A stretch of DNA of 64,000 bases, taken from Byssochlamys sp. IMV 00236. Lineage: Eukaryota > Ascomycota > Eurotiomycetes > Eurotiales > Thermoascaceae. Made by a program: the position numbers and the translations under genes. The stretch is from positions 558,362 to 622,361 of the forward strand of contig MSJH02000803.1 of the NCBI GenBank assembly GCA_001931875.2, written 5' to 3'. Positions 45,477 through 57,157 of this stretch are shown in pieces. Position 1 is the stretch's first letter. Each line of letters opens with the position of its first letter. Below the pieces are notes generated by a model, which worked only from the letters and a program-made list of their open reading frames with translations, ran no database searches and had not been told where the DNA came from.

Positions 45477-47750
45477 CTATACAACGTCTTCCACCTGTTG
45501 CTGAGAGATCCTTTCGGGCTCCCGAGGGGTCCGAAGTCCACTTGCCGGTGACGATAGCCCATCCTGTGGACTTCCGATCCCTCCAGGCATAGGAGAAGCA
45601 ACGCCACTAGGCGGGACAGGGATCTTTATGTCTTCCGGTGAAGCAGGGATGATCTCTTCGGGAAGATCAGGGATCTGTATCCTTCTTGCTTCATTCTGAT
45701 AACTGGCTGGGATAATCTAATGACGGGGTCAGTTTTCATGTACACAGGCACAGTTGACGTTAAACTTGCCTCAATGATCTCATTTCGAGGGAACGACAGA
45801 AATGGTATATCTGCTGCATTACATGCCATTAGATATCCATATAGAACTCGCAGTACGCTCTCGTGGGCTATTATAAGCAGGTCGTTCTGCTCGCGTTCCA
45901 GCTCCAGGATGATTGGCTCCAGACGGACGGCAAGGTCATGGTACGACTATAACAACTGTTAGTACCGGACTACTCCTTCACCTAAGTTCAAGACCTTACC
46001 TCAGCACGGGGGTATCGGTGGTGGTACGGGTCCATCTCATGTTTTGCGACCTCATCAGGATATTCTTCCCGAATTCTCCTCTCGGACATTTTCTCGCATA
46101 CTCCTGGGTTCAGTTGGCTCATCTGAGACCGCTGACGGACCTTGTAACCCTTCTCGTGGAGATATTTAGCGGTTTCGACAGTTCTACGGCGCGTAGAGGT
46201 CCAGACCGTGAGAGGTTTCAGTTGAGCCTTCTCCTCTCCCTGCTCCTCCATGGCTTGTCTTTCTGACCCTCTGTGCTTAAGGAGGCACTCTGTCATCTTT
46301 CGTGCGTAGTCTTCCCCCTTCTCTGACAATGAAGCATCTGCCTTGTATGAATCGGCCTCCTTTGAGACACCAGCCTGTGGCAGGTCAGTAAAACGCTCGA
46401 TGAGACAACTGTTGGTTCACATACGCGGGCAAAATAGGTGTGTCTTGATTTTATATGCAGATTAAGCAGGTAAAAGACGATCCGATGAGAGAGATAGCCG
46501 AAGCTGCAGTTGTTGACGATTAGTCTCTGGCCGGCATTTATCATCTAGGCCGCAGTCAGCACTCCGTCCGAGAAACGCGTAGAAAGCTAACTTCCTACCT
46601 TGATGAAATTGAGATCCTTTTCCTCCATCGTCTGGAACTGGGGGATCCTAGCCGAGATACGAGATAGATAATGTTTGACAGCGTCATCCGAGTTCCACCC
46701 TTTATACTGCTCGAAGCTCAGCGATCATGCATACACATGAACCCAGTAAAACTTACGTCAGGTGATCCTATCTTGACTCTTCGCACATTTTCCTCAATGA
46801 TGCGCTCGTCATCACACCAGGACTCTATAAAAAGCGTCTGCGAGGGTGAGTTAGGTCACTGTCTACATAGTCGTAGTGGTGATTGGATAATTACCTCGAT
46901 GTCATGTTTGGCAAATTCCTTGGCTAGAGATCGTCGACCAGCCGCTATAGGGTTTACAGCATCATATATTGCTATCTGCCCATTTTCGTGATTGAGGAAA
47001 TGATATATATCCTCCCTGCACTTCTTCACGATCTTCTGTCTAAGCAGCACGGACGACGCAGAAGCTGTAGCTCTTCGTCAGCATGGTCCGCACAATAACA
47101 ACAGCTAGATATACAACACCCGGCAAATCAGCTCAGGTCGCTTGCCACGTACCGTTTACGAAGAAATAATCATCCGGCACATCTTGTCCAGGACCGATAG
47201 TTGCTCGTCTGTAGTCTCCAAGATGGAAGATCCTCGTCTTCACTCCCAACCTAAAGTGCAATGAGCGATGGATCGAGGACGACAGGGTGCGCTGGAACTA
47301 ACCATCGGAGATAACGCGCGAGTGCTACGGAGATGTGCCTATCAGAACCAGCATTGTCAGCAGCATGTTGCTAGAACCAGGCAGGGCTCTGGACTAACGT
47401 TTTGCCCCTGGCCGGTAACCCGACAGTAATAATCACAATCCGGCCAGAATGAAAGAGACGCCCTGATTCTGTACTGTATAATTGGGCCGGTGCCAGTTCG
47501 ACCTTTTCGGGGAGATCGTGGATAGCATCCACGTAGGTGCTCGACTTCCGGCGGAAACGAGGCGAGTTCGCAACAACATCTGCCGTCCTGATTAAACTAG
47601 TTAGACGCCGTATTCTTCAATAGCCGTATCTGAATCCAGGCACAGTGACAAGTTTGGGACCTCGCGACATAAGAAGTGCCCAGTAAAATAGTGTAGTGAC
47701 ATCGCTGAGATCGTTAGGTAGTTGAGGGAAGCTTACAAGAGTGTATCCAT
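45477..47750 (-). CDS. 6-phosphofructo-2-kinase with degenerate fructose-2,6-bisphosphatase domain
   Basis: Eleven exons (47750-47737, 47587-47399, 47338-47303, 47250-47153, 47064-46895, 46837-46757, 46706-46599, 46544-46425, 46374-46000, 45946-45770, 45716-45477) encode 535 residues. The kinase domain is intact: Walker A VGLPARGKTHISVALARYL, GDYRRATIGPGQD, YDAVNPIAAGRR. The C-terminal histidine phosphatase domain is complete in length but lacks key residues. The RHGE motif reads ARAGVS, so the phosphorylated His is Ala273; the LNEI-type Glu appears as Gln359; the later His is kept in IIAHESVLR. It is therefore probably a kinase only, making fructose-2,6-bisphosphate, like yeast Pfk26. The last intron is GC-AG. 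The 14-nt first exon is the least certain. Confidence 0.88.
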
Positions 47751-48577
47751 GGTGGAATCGCTGGTTGACAACCAATGTCACAGAAGTATCCGATCAGAAC
47801 TCAGCACTCAGACACACAAAGGCTCGTTGACTGGACACAAGTATTACCTCCTCAACGGAGGGGCGGGCGGTGTGGAGGTGCCAAGTAGGTGATAATGGTA
47901 TTATCTCAATAGCGTCACCACACTGCGACAGGGAAGTCGAATCTTTAGGACAATAAGAGGCGATCCCTCTGAAAAGGAAAAAGAAAGGCACAAACAAAGA
48001 AAGACCACGGTCAGGAAGCGCGGAGAAGGCAAGTTTGGGGTCAAATAATAGTACTCGATGAAATCATTGTCCTGCCTAGGCTTTCGGGGTAGATAGATAA
48101 TTAAGCAGCAAGAGAGTGGCCGATGAACGAACTAGATAGGGCCGAAAAGGCCCGAGACGGCTTAACGGTAATAATAGAGCAGCACAACAACAATAACTGA
48201 ACTGAACTAGTTCAGTTAGTGAGTTTAACTAAGTTAAGTTACTTGAATAAGCCATGACGAACAAGTCCAGCGGCCGAGATGCGACAAAGAGGCAGGTCGG
48301 CTCTTGGCAAGACCGTCGCTGCGGAAAACCGAACTTTTTTGCTGCCAGCAGCTCTCCAGCTTCCCCATCCTTCACGGCTCTTTTCGACCTCCCCCCAGTC
48401 TAAGAGCAGGCCGGCCAATACTTCCCAGGCGTTGCCATCAGCTAGACAGGGTCGCACTGCTCCCTTTTTGGCCTTGCTATCTGGTCAATCTCTCCGTTCC
48501 TGCGTGTGTCCTCGCGTCGATCCGAGGATCTCAATCCCTTCACCACCGACACATCACATCTTCTCTAATCACACATC
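47751..48577. promoter_or_regulatory. Divergent promoter region, PFK-2 gene / tom40
   Basis: 827 bp between divergent starts. It includes the 18-bp palindrome at 48200-48217 and a pyrimidine-rich TOM40 leader. No coding sequence recognised. Confidence 0.5.
48200..48217. repeat. 18-bp perfect palindrome
   Basis: AACTGAACT followed directly by AGTTCAGTT, its exact reverse complement, in the divergent region 361 bp upstream of the TOM40 ATG. Partial copies flank it (an additional ACTGA to the left and TTAACTAAGTTAA to the right). A related TTCAGTTCAGTTCA word is near 50650. Confidence 0.65.
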
Positions 48578-49808
48578 ATGGCGGACGCTTCATCGCCATT
48601 GTCCTTCCTCACGGACAATACGGTTGCTGCCACCATTCAAGATGCATACAGGGCGTTCTCAGAGCGCCGGGCGGCTCTCGGACTGTCCAACCCAGGAACG
48701 GTGGATAACATCGCCAGAGAGGTGCAGAAGGAAGTTCTGCTGTCCAATTACATGTTTACGGGTCTCCGCGCGGATTTGACCAAGGTCTTCTGCATGGCGC
48801 CTTTGTTCCGTGTATCTCATGCCTTTGCTATGGGATCGCAGGGCAATATGCCCCCGTACGCATTCTCTGCCATGTACGGAAGCCCCAAGGTAAGTTGTAT
48901 TACTTCCAGCTTGGGTGTCTTGTCGGTTCGAGACAGTCGAAAGGACATGTTTTGAGGCTAATTGATCGTCTCAAAAGGTTTTCATGCAAGGCAACATTGG
49001 AAGTGATGGCGCCCTCGCCGCGGTAGGAAACTACCGCTGGAACAGCGCCCTGGTCACCAAGACCAATGCTCAGATCATGGCCGGTGCACAACAAGGTCTC
49101 CTCCAGGTCGATCACGACTACACCGGATCCGACTTCTCCGCGTCTCTCAAGGCCTTCAACCCGTCCATCCTGGAAGGTGGCCTTACGGGAATTTTCGTCG
49201 GAAGCTACCTCCAGTCCATTACCCCCAGTCTCGCTCTTGGTTTCGAGACTATGTGGCAGAGACAGGGTCTTAACACTCGTCCAGAGGCTGCTTTCTCTTA
49301 CTGCGCGAAGTACAAGGGTCAGGACTGGATCGCGACTGCACAGTTGCAGGCCCAGGGTGTTATTGCCGCGTCCTACTGGAAGAAGCTGTCGGAGAGAGTC
49401 GAGGCCGGTGTTGATATGAACCTGCAGTTCGCGCCTAGCGCTGCTGCTGCCCTGATGGGTGGTCCTCGCCGGGACGGCACGGCCACCATTGGTGCCAAAT
49501 ACGATTTCCGTGCCTCTACCTTCCGTGCCCAGATTGACAGCACCGGAAAGCTGAGCTGCCTGCTCGAGAAGCGGATAGCGATGCCCATCTCTCTGACATT
49601 TGCTGGAGAGATTGATCAGGTTAAGGTGAGTCAGAGATCTACGTTTTCATCCCAAATAAGTTGAGCCAGTACTAACTGGCTTTCTCCCCTGCAGCAACAA
49701 GCTAAGCTCGGTCTCGCCGTTTCGCTCGAGATTGCTGGAGAGGAGTTGATGGAGCAGCAGGATAAGCTGGAGGCTCAGGCTCAGAACGCCATCCCGCCGC
49801 CCTTCTAG
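48578..49808 (+). CDS. tom40: Mitochondrial outer-membrane import channel TOM40
   Basis: Exons 48578-48889, 48978-49625 and 49695-49808 encode 357 residues. Tom40 is the beta-barrel pore of the TOM complex through which nearly all mitochondrial precursors pass. Family landmarks are the N-terminal [20 protein letters not shown], then [12 protein letters not shown], the SHAFAMGS strand, [19 protein letters not shown], and a C-terminal strand ending [15 protein letters not shown]. There is no signal peptide, as expected. Both introns are phase 0 with standard donors. Composition is GC-rich and codon use is regular, consistent with high expression. Confidence 0.95.
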
Positions 49809-50393
49809 AGGATGGCCTCTAGATACCTGATTCGGTAGCAGAGAATATCCCCCGCGACCGGGATGTTTCTGCCCACTCTACTTTTCCTGTGACGACTCTT
49901 TCACACTCTGTTTTAGTACCTCTTCACTCTCCTGCATGTGTCTTTGGAAGCACGAAACGCAGCTTCTTCGGCTGGTCTCTTTGAATGAGGTTTGCTGGTG
50001 CAACATGCGGTCATCTGGCGCCATGGAACCGTCTCTTGTATAGACATGTTTGTGCTTTGCGTTGTTAATTCCTCCCCCTATTTTTTGAATTCCCTTACTT
50101 TCTCGACGGCCGTGGAATGTCATCATGTCCTCAAGTTTTCCTATCTGTTCTCGTCTGATGGATGGGGTTGGCCTGGCGGGATGCATGGAGGGATTCCACC
50201 GAGCTGTTTATTGGCATCATAGATGGGGCAATGTAAAATAAATCCTCCGTAGTACGAGAAAAGTGACTGAGTCCACGAAGATGATTTAAGCACATTTATC
50301 TGAATTGTTCTTTTGCCTAGTAAACATCAGCCCTTATCATATTCCGGCAGCGTCGAAATTAGAATCGCCTAGCAGCATGAAATCCGGCAGAAC

Positions 50394-50442
50394 ACCTAGC
50401 TAGCCTGCATTAGGATCCATCCATCCCATCAGCTAGCTAGGT
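50394..50442. repeat. Inverted repeat, 11-bp arms
   Basis: ACCTAGCTAGC (50394-50404) and its exact reverse complement GCTAGCTAGGT (50432-50442) are separated by 27 nt. It could form a hairpin. It lies about 590 bp beyond the TOM40 stop. Confidence 0.6.
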
Positions 50443-53400
50443 AGAGGACCTGCATGGGAGAAACCAAGATCTATGAAATCCAATCTAACTATACTTGGTT
50501 ACTGAGTGTCAGGGCAAAGGGCTGGGGAAAGATAAGATATTGGCGGATTTCCAGTAGACTGATGCATACGCGTATAGTTTTTTTTTTGATAGATGAAATA
50601 GCATGCGGAATTGAGTACTGCTAAGTTACCTAAGATAAAGTGGACCTGGTTCAGTTCAGTTCAATTAGAATGGCATCATCTACTTATGATGTGTATGCGT
50701 TATAACTGACCTATCTATCTATATATGGATTAATGGTGAACTGACGGCTAATAACTATGCACATGCATCTAGATATCCTGCTTCACATGAATATGCAGAC
50801 TAATCTAGGTAGGCCGGTAGGATTAACTACTTAATTAGGGGTTGAGATTGTGGTTTGATATGATTGTAATTATCTCATGTCTTGCACAAGCGATAAATAG
50901 ATTGCTACTTGTGGTTTAGTCCAACTACGAAGGATGGATGATGGATATACCATGATATCTAAGTAGCAAGGCGGCTTTTTCGTTGCCCAGGTCTTTCCTT
51001 GGTAAGTTATGGTAAGCGACGAAAATGGAGCATTGAGGCCGAGGGGAGGGTACTCTAGCTCATGAATGAAAGGGAATATCATATTCAATAGCTAGCTAGC
51101 TAGCCGTATGATATGATTTTGATTCATGATATTGCATAAAAAGAAATACTCGACGCTTCCGTCATCACTCGTTGGGTATTTGACTTGCTTCTCAGGTATA
51201 TACATATGATATGATAGATGGCCCAACGATACATACATACATACATCGTCGTCATAAGGTATCGTCGGGCAACCATCTCCAATGGATAATGTACAAGGAT
51301 AAATTTACTTTCCTTCAGACTAGATGCATTGTCCCTGCATCGTTTGATGCCCAGCCAACATACTCTACTGGTAGAGTGACATGGGCCTAGGTAGTTGGGT
51401 TTCACTTGAATCAAGTATGGTAAAAGATATGGCGGTGGTGGTGGTGGCGATATTTCTTGTATCACTGGGTAACTAAAGAAAAGGATGGTATTTATGGCAG
51501 GAATAGTCTATTCTGGTTAGGCACTTTCTCTTCCACCCCACACTGACATCATATTCCCATTTGTATTATTGTATTGGGTGGACAGGGAGATTCAAGGGAT
51601 CCATGTTCAATTTGTTACTGCTGGATAGATCTGAGAGGGTGAAACGGTGAAGGGAAAAAGAAGCAAGAACAACGATGAAGGTTGGTCCGTCTCCTCTGCG
51701 TGGATATGTTTCGAGGAGTGATGGGCGCGTGATGCATCCGCTCAACACAGAGAACTTATGCTTATTGGTTCGATGACGGTGTCAGGAAAGAACTGCTGGT
51801 GGGGACTGGACAGTGGAAAGGGACTTCGAGTTGATAGAGTTGAAGATTATCCAGATGCCGCTTTGGGTCAGGGGAGATAAGTAAGTTAAGTCCGTGCTTA
51901 TATAGACGGACGAGCATTCTGGGTACCTAGATATGGATTAATTAGTTCTTGTGCTGGGAACGTCCATTGCCATGGAGTAGGGCGTTCTTTCTCTTCAAGA
52001 TTGGAGAATGTAAGAGCGGGACAAAAAAAAAGAGAGAGAGAAAGGACTACATAAGAATAAAAAGACTCAAGTATTCAGTATCATCACCGCAAGGGATCTC
52101 GTGTAAATGATGCTTTGGAGTTTGAGTAGTAGTTAATAACTATTAACTAGAGTAGCAGCCACTTCAGTCTCCAGCAGATTTCTCATGATATGGCTACTCC
52201 GGACTAGGAATGTTAACGTCCAGCACGATCTGATAGCGTTCATGATCATTATTGCTTCGTTACAAACCGCCAGTTCTGCGCGCTCCACCGCAAAGTAGAG
52301 CAAAGTAAACGGAGTCAACGGACAGAGATAGTGCGCCCCTTAGCAGATGTGCTATAGCCATCCTACTGCTGGGTCGGCATGTGCTGAGTGGAGACCTGGC
52401 CAATCCGAGTCTGTTTTCCGCTCGCCCAGCACATTGCCCGGAAACGTGACGTTGTCCGCCATTATCATTATGTTGAGGTTGAGACGCTCGACTGTCCTCC
52501 TAAAAAGAAAGCCCCCGACGAGAGCGGAGAGTGGAGATGCAAGTTCATCTATTCATCCAGGAATTCCAACTTATCAAGTTGCCATGGGGGATTACCAATT
52601 GAGCACGCCAGACCAGTCGGTCACCTGAGAGAGCTTTTTCAACGGAAAATGTCCAGTGATCTGCTGACTTCTCCTCGGCGCGGCGATCACGAGGCCCGAA
52701 TGGCATACAGGCCCCGTTTGAACCAAAGTTGGGCCCTGAGAGAGCCCGGAGCGGCCAATTAATTAGCTATTATATCGACGTCAATCTCACTGTTTGTCGA
52801 GCGTGGTTCGTGCCACTGAAGAGAGTCATCTCCTTCGTCCGGAGCAAAAGAACGGTCGACTATCGTTTACCCTATGAAACTGCCGTTAGGGCCTGCTGCA
52901 GGGACTCTTGTACGTATCCATATTGAAAATTTATGCTTTCCACCGTGCTCCATTATTCTCAAATTGCTTCATACTCTTTATAACTTTACTGCTGTCCGTT
53001 CCTTGGGGCCAGGATGGATTGGGGCCAGGGTGGCGGGTCCACCGTTCACATGACCTGCAGATGAATGCATCATGATCCCCCGGAAGCCTATCAGATTCCG
53101 TGCTCCGGTACCGTAATCGCTTTTCCGTACAGGTATCGTATGCTTCGTTACCGGGAAAGCACGGTGCACCATGTGTACAGTAGGTAATATTGGATCTAAA
53201 GATCTTGGTTCTCACTTCTCTCATCCACAAGGAAATCGACACCGATGATTTGCAGGGGTTATTGCCTCTGCGAATCGAGTCTCATGAGACTGGCCATCCC
53301 CGAGATGTTGGGTGCCGATAGACGCATTCGACAGACGCCTTCTGCCTGCCTCATACATAGTTAGGTTGTTGACGTTGGTTGGTGTTGGTTGGTGCTAGTA

Positions 53401-56128
53401 GTAGTAAAAAGCTGGCCTGATCATTCTAGCGGTCAAAGCCCAGGAACAGCAATCTTCAAGAATGGAATTGTCTCGTGGATTCAGACCCCCTACCCCCCGA
53501 ACAACTCGACTGGGATAGATGCACGCCCCAGGCATCGTTAGATCAAAAGTTTGCTGGACCGGCCCGTCCAGTGATTCACCGCATGGTGATGATGTTAAAA
53601 TCGTGGCAGTCATAGCATTTCTCAGTCTTTTTTTGGATAGTGGGCATCTCTGCAGAGATGTCCGTGCCACACCTACCCCTATTTACCTCTTGACACAACA
53701 CTTTTTACCTACATCGATAGACAGATATTTTCTATTGGATTTCTTCTGGCTGGAATACTTTCGCCTCCAAAAAAAAAGCAAGAGCGCAGGGTCGCAAATG
53801 ATCACCAGAGCCGACAGCCAGAAGATTTTGCCTCAAAAAGGAAAAAATGACCTCGAGCACGAGGGAATATTTCGATTCATGAGCAATAGAGATTTTCAGC
53901 AAGCTCCCCGTGAGTACTCTACTGTGTATCGATAGGTCACTGTCCAATGTCCATGCATACCATGGTGCAGGGTCCAAAGGAGTCTCGCCCTTTCTCCAGG
54001 CCTACTAAGACGCCTCCACGGTCCCGTGGGGAACGGTGGACGATAGAAGCCCAGACTCTTCAGCCACGGCGCTAGAACTTCAAAGCATCACCAGCAAATT
54101 TTCTGTATACGTGATCCCTCGTTTCTGTCCTTTTCTGGAAAAATAATAACTCACGTGCAGTTCCAGAATATTGCGTGCAGAATACAGTGTTTCCGTGCCA
54201 CTGTTGGCAATACCTCTACCTTCTTGCTGCTCGTATACGGAATTCGATCAGGAAGCCGCTACAGTGAAGATATTTCCCTTGTTTATGTGAGCAACCAGCC
54301 ACTTTTTGAGGAGCACTTTGTCGATAGCAATGCCCGGTTGCCACCAGTTGCTTTTCTCGTTATAACTCGACTGCTTGGACGCCATGGTTCTCGAACGAGA
54401 AAAGAATACATACCCGTTAGGCATTTGAACGCCACGTCTCATGCTGAAGACGAAGGTGAGTCAGTTGACCGTCTGCGTGAAGAGTCCTCGAATGGGACTG
54501 GATATAGATAGATAGAGTATATATTATTAGCTCTCGCAACGGCTATTCTTCTGTTGACACGAGCTACCATAGTGGGTTCTAAAACACCTACCGTAGTACG
54601 AATTAGCGATATAGCTCTATACTAGGAGGACCTTGTTTAGGTAACGAAAAAAAGAATAGGGTCAATAGACGTATTATTCCAAACTGGTAAGATGGTAGGC
54701 GGTGACAAGTCGCGTGCCATGTCCCTGAGGGTCCGGGCATATGGAGAGCTCGAATGCTGGAACCGTCTGGACCAGCAGTAAATAATAAAATACAATAGCC
54801 AGATCCCAACAGGATTGGTCCATCCGTATCGCCTATTATTATTATCTAGTTTCGAACCGGACCTCCTGAGCAAGAATTGTTTCAGCGCAGGTCCGCCCCG
54901 AGGTTCCGCCCAGGGAGCTCCGCGGGATCCAATTCAATCAGAGGCGCAATTGTTGTGTGCGCCTGTTTCCAACGTGTTCCTTGACGGAAACACCGCTGCT
55001 CCCGAAACGCACCCGTGGAGCTACTACTACTAGAGTATATGATTTATTACGTGCCCTGGATGGTACACAGCAGATACAGGACGCAACGCTTGCCAATAGC
55101 GGGAGTGGATGTGGTGGACACAGCAATTGGTCACCCGACATGAAGCGGAGAAACGCTCAAGATTAATATTAATATATCCACGGCCCTCCGTAATAGAAAC
55201 GTCCTACCATAGATGATCGGTTTGCTGGAGCCGGCTGGGCCAGTCGCCGCGCAGCACGGACGCGCGCTTTTTGCGACGGAGGCAGCCGGGCTCTCCTGGC
55301 GGCACTGGCCCAGACGAGCGAACGGCATATCCAAGCGCACACGACTTGCATCCTTAGCTGCCACTACTACACTAGATACTATGTTTGGTTTGCCCTTGAT
55401 ATCGCTTGACCAGGGGGCACGTCGCCTGTCAACCCCTCTTTTCTCTGCTTCCCACAGGCCGCCGCATCGTCGGTGACCGGCAGCTGGCCGATCCTCTCCA
55501 GGGATCTTCTCCAGATGATTTGGGATGATTTACCATACTTACTACTTATTTGTTATGATGGTAAATACTGATTCCGGCCATCCATCTGTCATCAGCGGCG
55601 TTTTTCCTTCCAGCATTCGGCTCTGGCCTGACCGGGAAATAGGGAAAACATGGGAGGACCATAAGTACAAACGTTTGTCTTTTTTCTTCTTCCTTGAATT
55701 TCCCACTCGTAGCGATTGAATGATTTCCCCCAGGAAGGCAGGAGAACTAGTGTAATATGGTAATAATAATATTAAATAAAAGAAGAAGAAGAAAAAGAAA
55801 AGAAAAGCCTCTTGCTTCAGGCACTCCAGATCCCGAAGTTGGTCTCCACCAGAACCGCCGTCATTCTGAATCTGCGCTGCGAAAGACTCACTTTTTACCC
55901 CGTTTTTCCCCCCTCTGCGTGTTTTCGCCTCCCCCGGCTCCTCCGCCCTTGTGGCCGGTCCTTGCTCTCCCGCAGAACATCCGCTGGTAAAGAATTACAG
56001 GTACGGTATTGTACCGGACAGGAGACACCACTCCACGTCCCCTCTTTTTGGCCTCCCCTCCGGACGAAGTGACTGTAATGCCATCATGCTTCCCCCGGTT
56101 GTTGGTCGTCGATAATAATACGACAAGG

Positions 56129-56162
56129 AACAAACACACACACACGCACACACAAAAAAAAA
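56129..56162. repeat. CA dinucleotide tract followed by A-run
   Basis: A CA microsatellite with one G interruption (ACACACACAC-GC-ACACAC) runs into about ten A residues, in the putative 5' leader or promoter of the GSK-3 gene. Confidence 0.6.
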
Positions 56163-57157
56163 ACACCGTCATCGAATTTCCCTATCCTCTCTCCATCATT
56201 TTGGCTTCCTTAGTGACTGCCAGATTCCGTAAACAGAAAGTCTGCTTCACTGCGTCCTGACATTCAATCTCCACCACCCGCACTGCCACAGCAGTTCTTC
56301 TTCTTTTGCCCGCACCACCCACCGAGAGTCGCTCCCGCGCGCCCCCCAAACCGTCGGTTCCTACTCGTACAGTACACACCCCATCTGGCAGAATAGTAGT
56401 TCAACTCACTCTACGACTACTCACAGCTCGTCTGTCTGCACTTCACTTACCTGGTCCCGACCTGACCTGCTTCTCATTCTTCTTCTTCTTCTTTCTCAGT
56501 TCTACCTCTGATCAACTTGCTCTCTTTCCCCCCCTCTTCCTGCTCCCACGGGGCACTCTGATTCCCGCGTTCCTGCAGCCTTACCGTGTTGGGCTTCGTC
56601 GCTGCATCAACGTCACCTGCCCTCCTGCTCGCTCGCCCTCTCTCTTCAACCCAGACCCATCATCCCCTCCTCTCAGGTCCCAACGGCTTGAACTGCACCA
56701 CCAAAGCTCGTCGTGAGCAAAACCTCCACGCAGCGCGTCTCGACAGTCCTCTGCGTCCCGATCGTCTCTCGCAGCCCAGGCGAGTGCGCAATCCCGTGCG
56801 ATTCACTGGTATTGGATCCCTTGGGCAGTCGTGTGGCTACACTCTTGGCGTCCTCCAGCCTGACACTGCTGGGTCTTTGGTCTGAGCCTTCCATTCCGCA
56901 ATTCGTCCGCCCACGAGCCCGCTTTCCAACCTTCATCTCACCTTCACCTCCACCTGAACATCCACCTGCGAACGCTCAACTACCCAAAGGGCAACCTGAG
57001 CTGCTTTCTCCACCGCCTCCAATCTGCCCAAAACGGATCGCTCAACTATCGTTGGTGTTTCCTTGACTCGTCTTCGACCCTCAAAGTGCAGTCCTCCGCC
57101 CTGTCGATATAGAACACTCCTTGGTATCTGTCGCCAACTCTCTCGAGACCCCACGTG

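Larger units (their letters stand above)
49809..57157. other. 7.3 kb region without convincing genes, including the GSK-3 leader
   Basis: No ORF in this stretch resembles a known protein, and none can be extended by plausible splicing. It contains several simple repeats: ATAC units near 51229-51247, an AGCT run at about 51089-51104, GGTG units near 51430, and an AAT/GAA-rich run at 55765-55806. An 11-bp inverted repeat lies at 50394-50442. The last 1.2-1.4 kb (from about 55.8 kb) is strongly C/T-rich on the plus strand, as in promoters and long leaders of highly transcribed fungal genes. No tRNA gene was seen. Confidence 0.5.

Noticed and set aside
51087..51104. AGCT and ATAC tandem repeats as a possible CRISPR-like array
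   Set aside because: Units are 4 bp with no spacers; they are ordinary microsatellites in a fungal genome.
52388..52762. 124-codon ORF in the gene-free region
   Set aside because: Composition is not protein-like and no domain is visible.
53519..53935. 138-codon ORF in the gene-free region
   Set aside because: Low-confidence frame with no recognisable motif or supportive introns.
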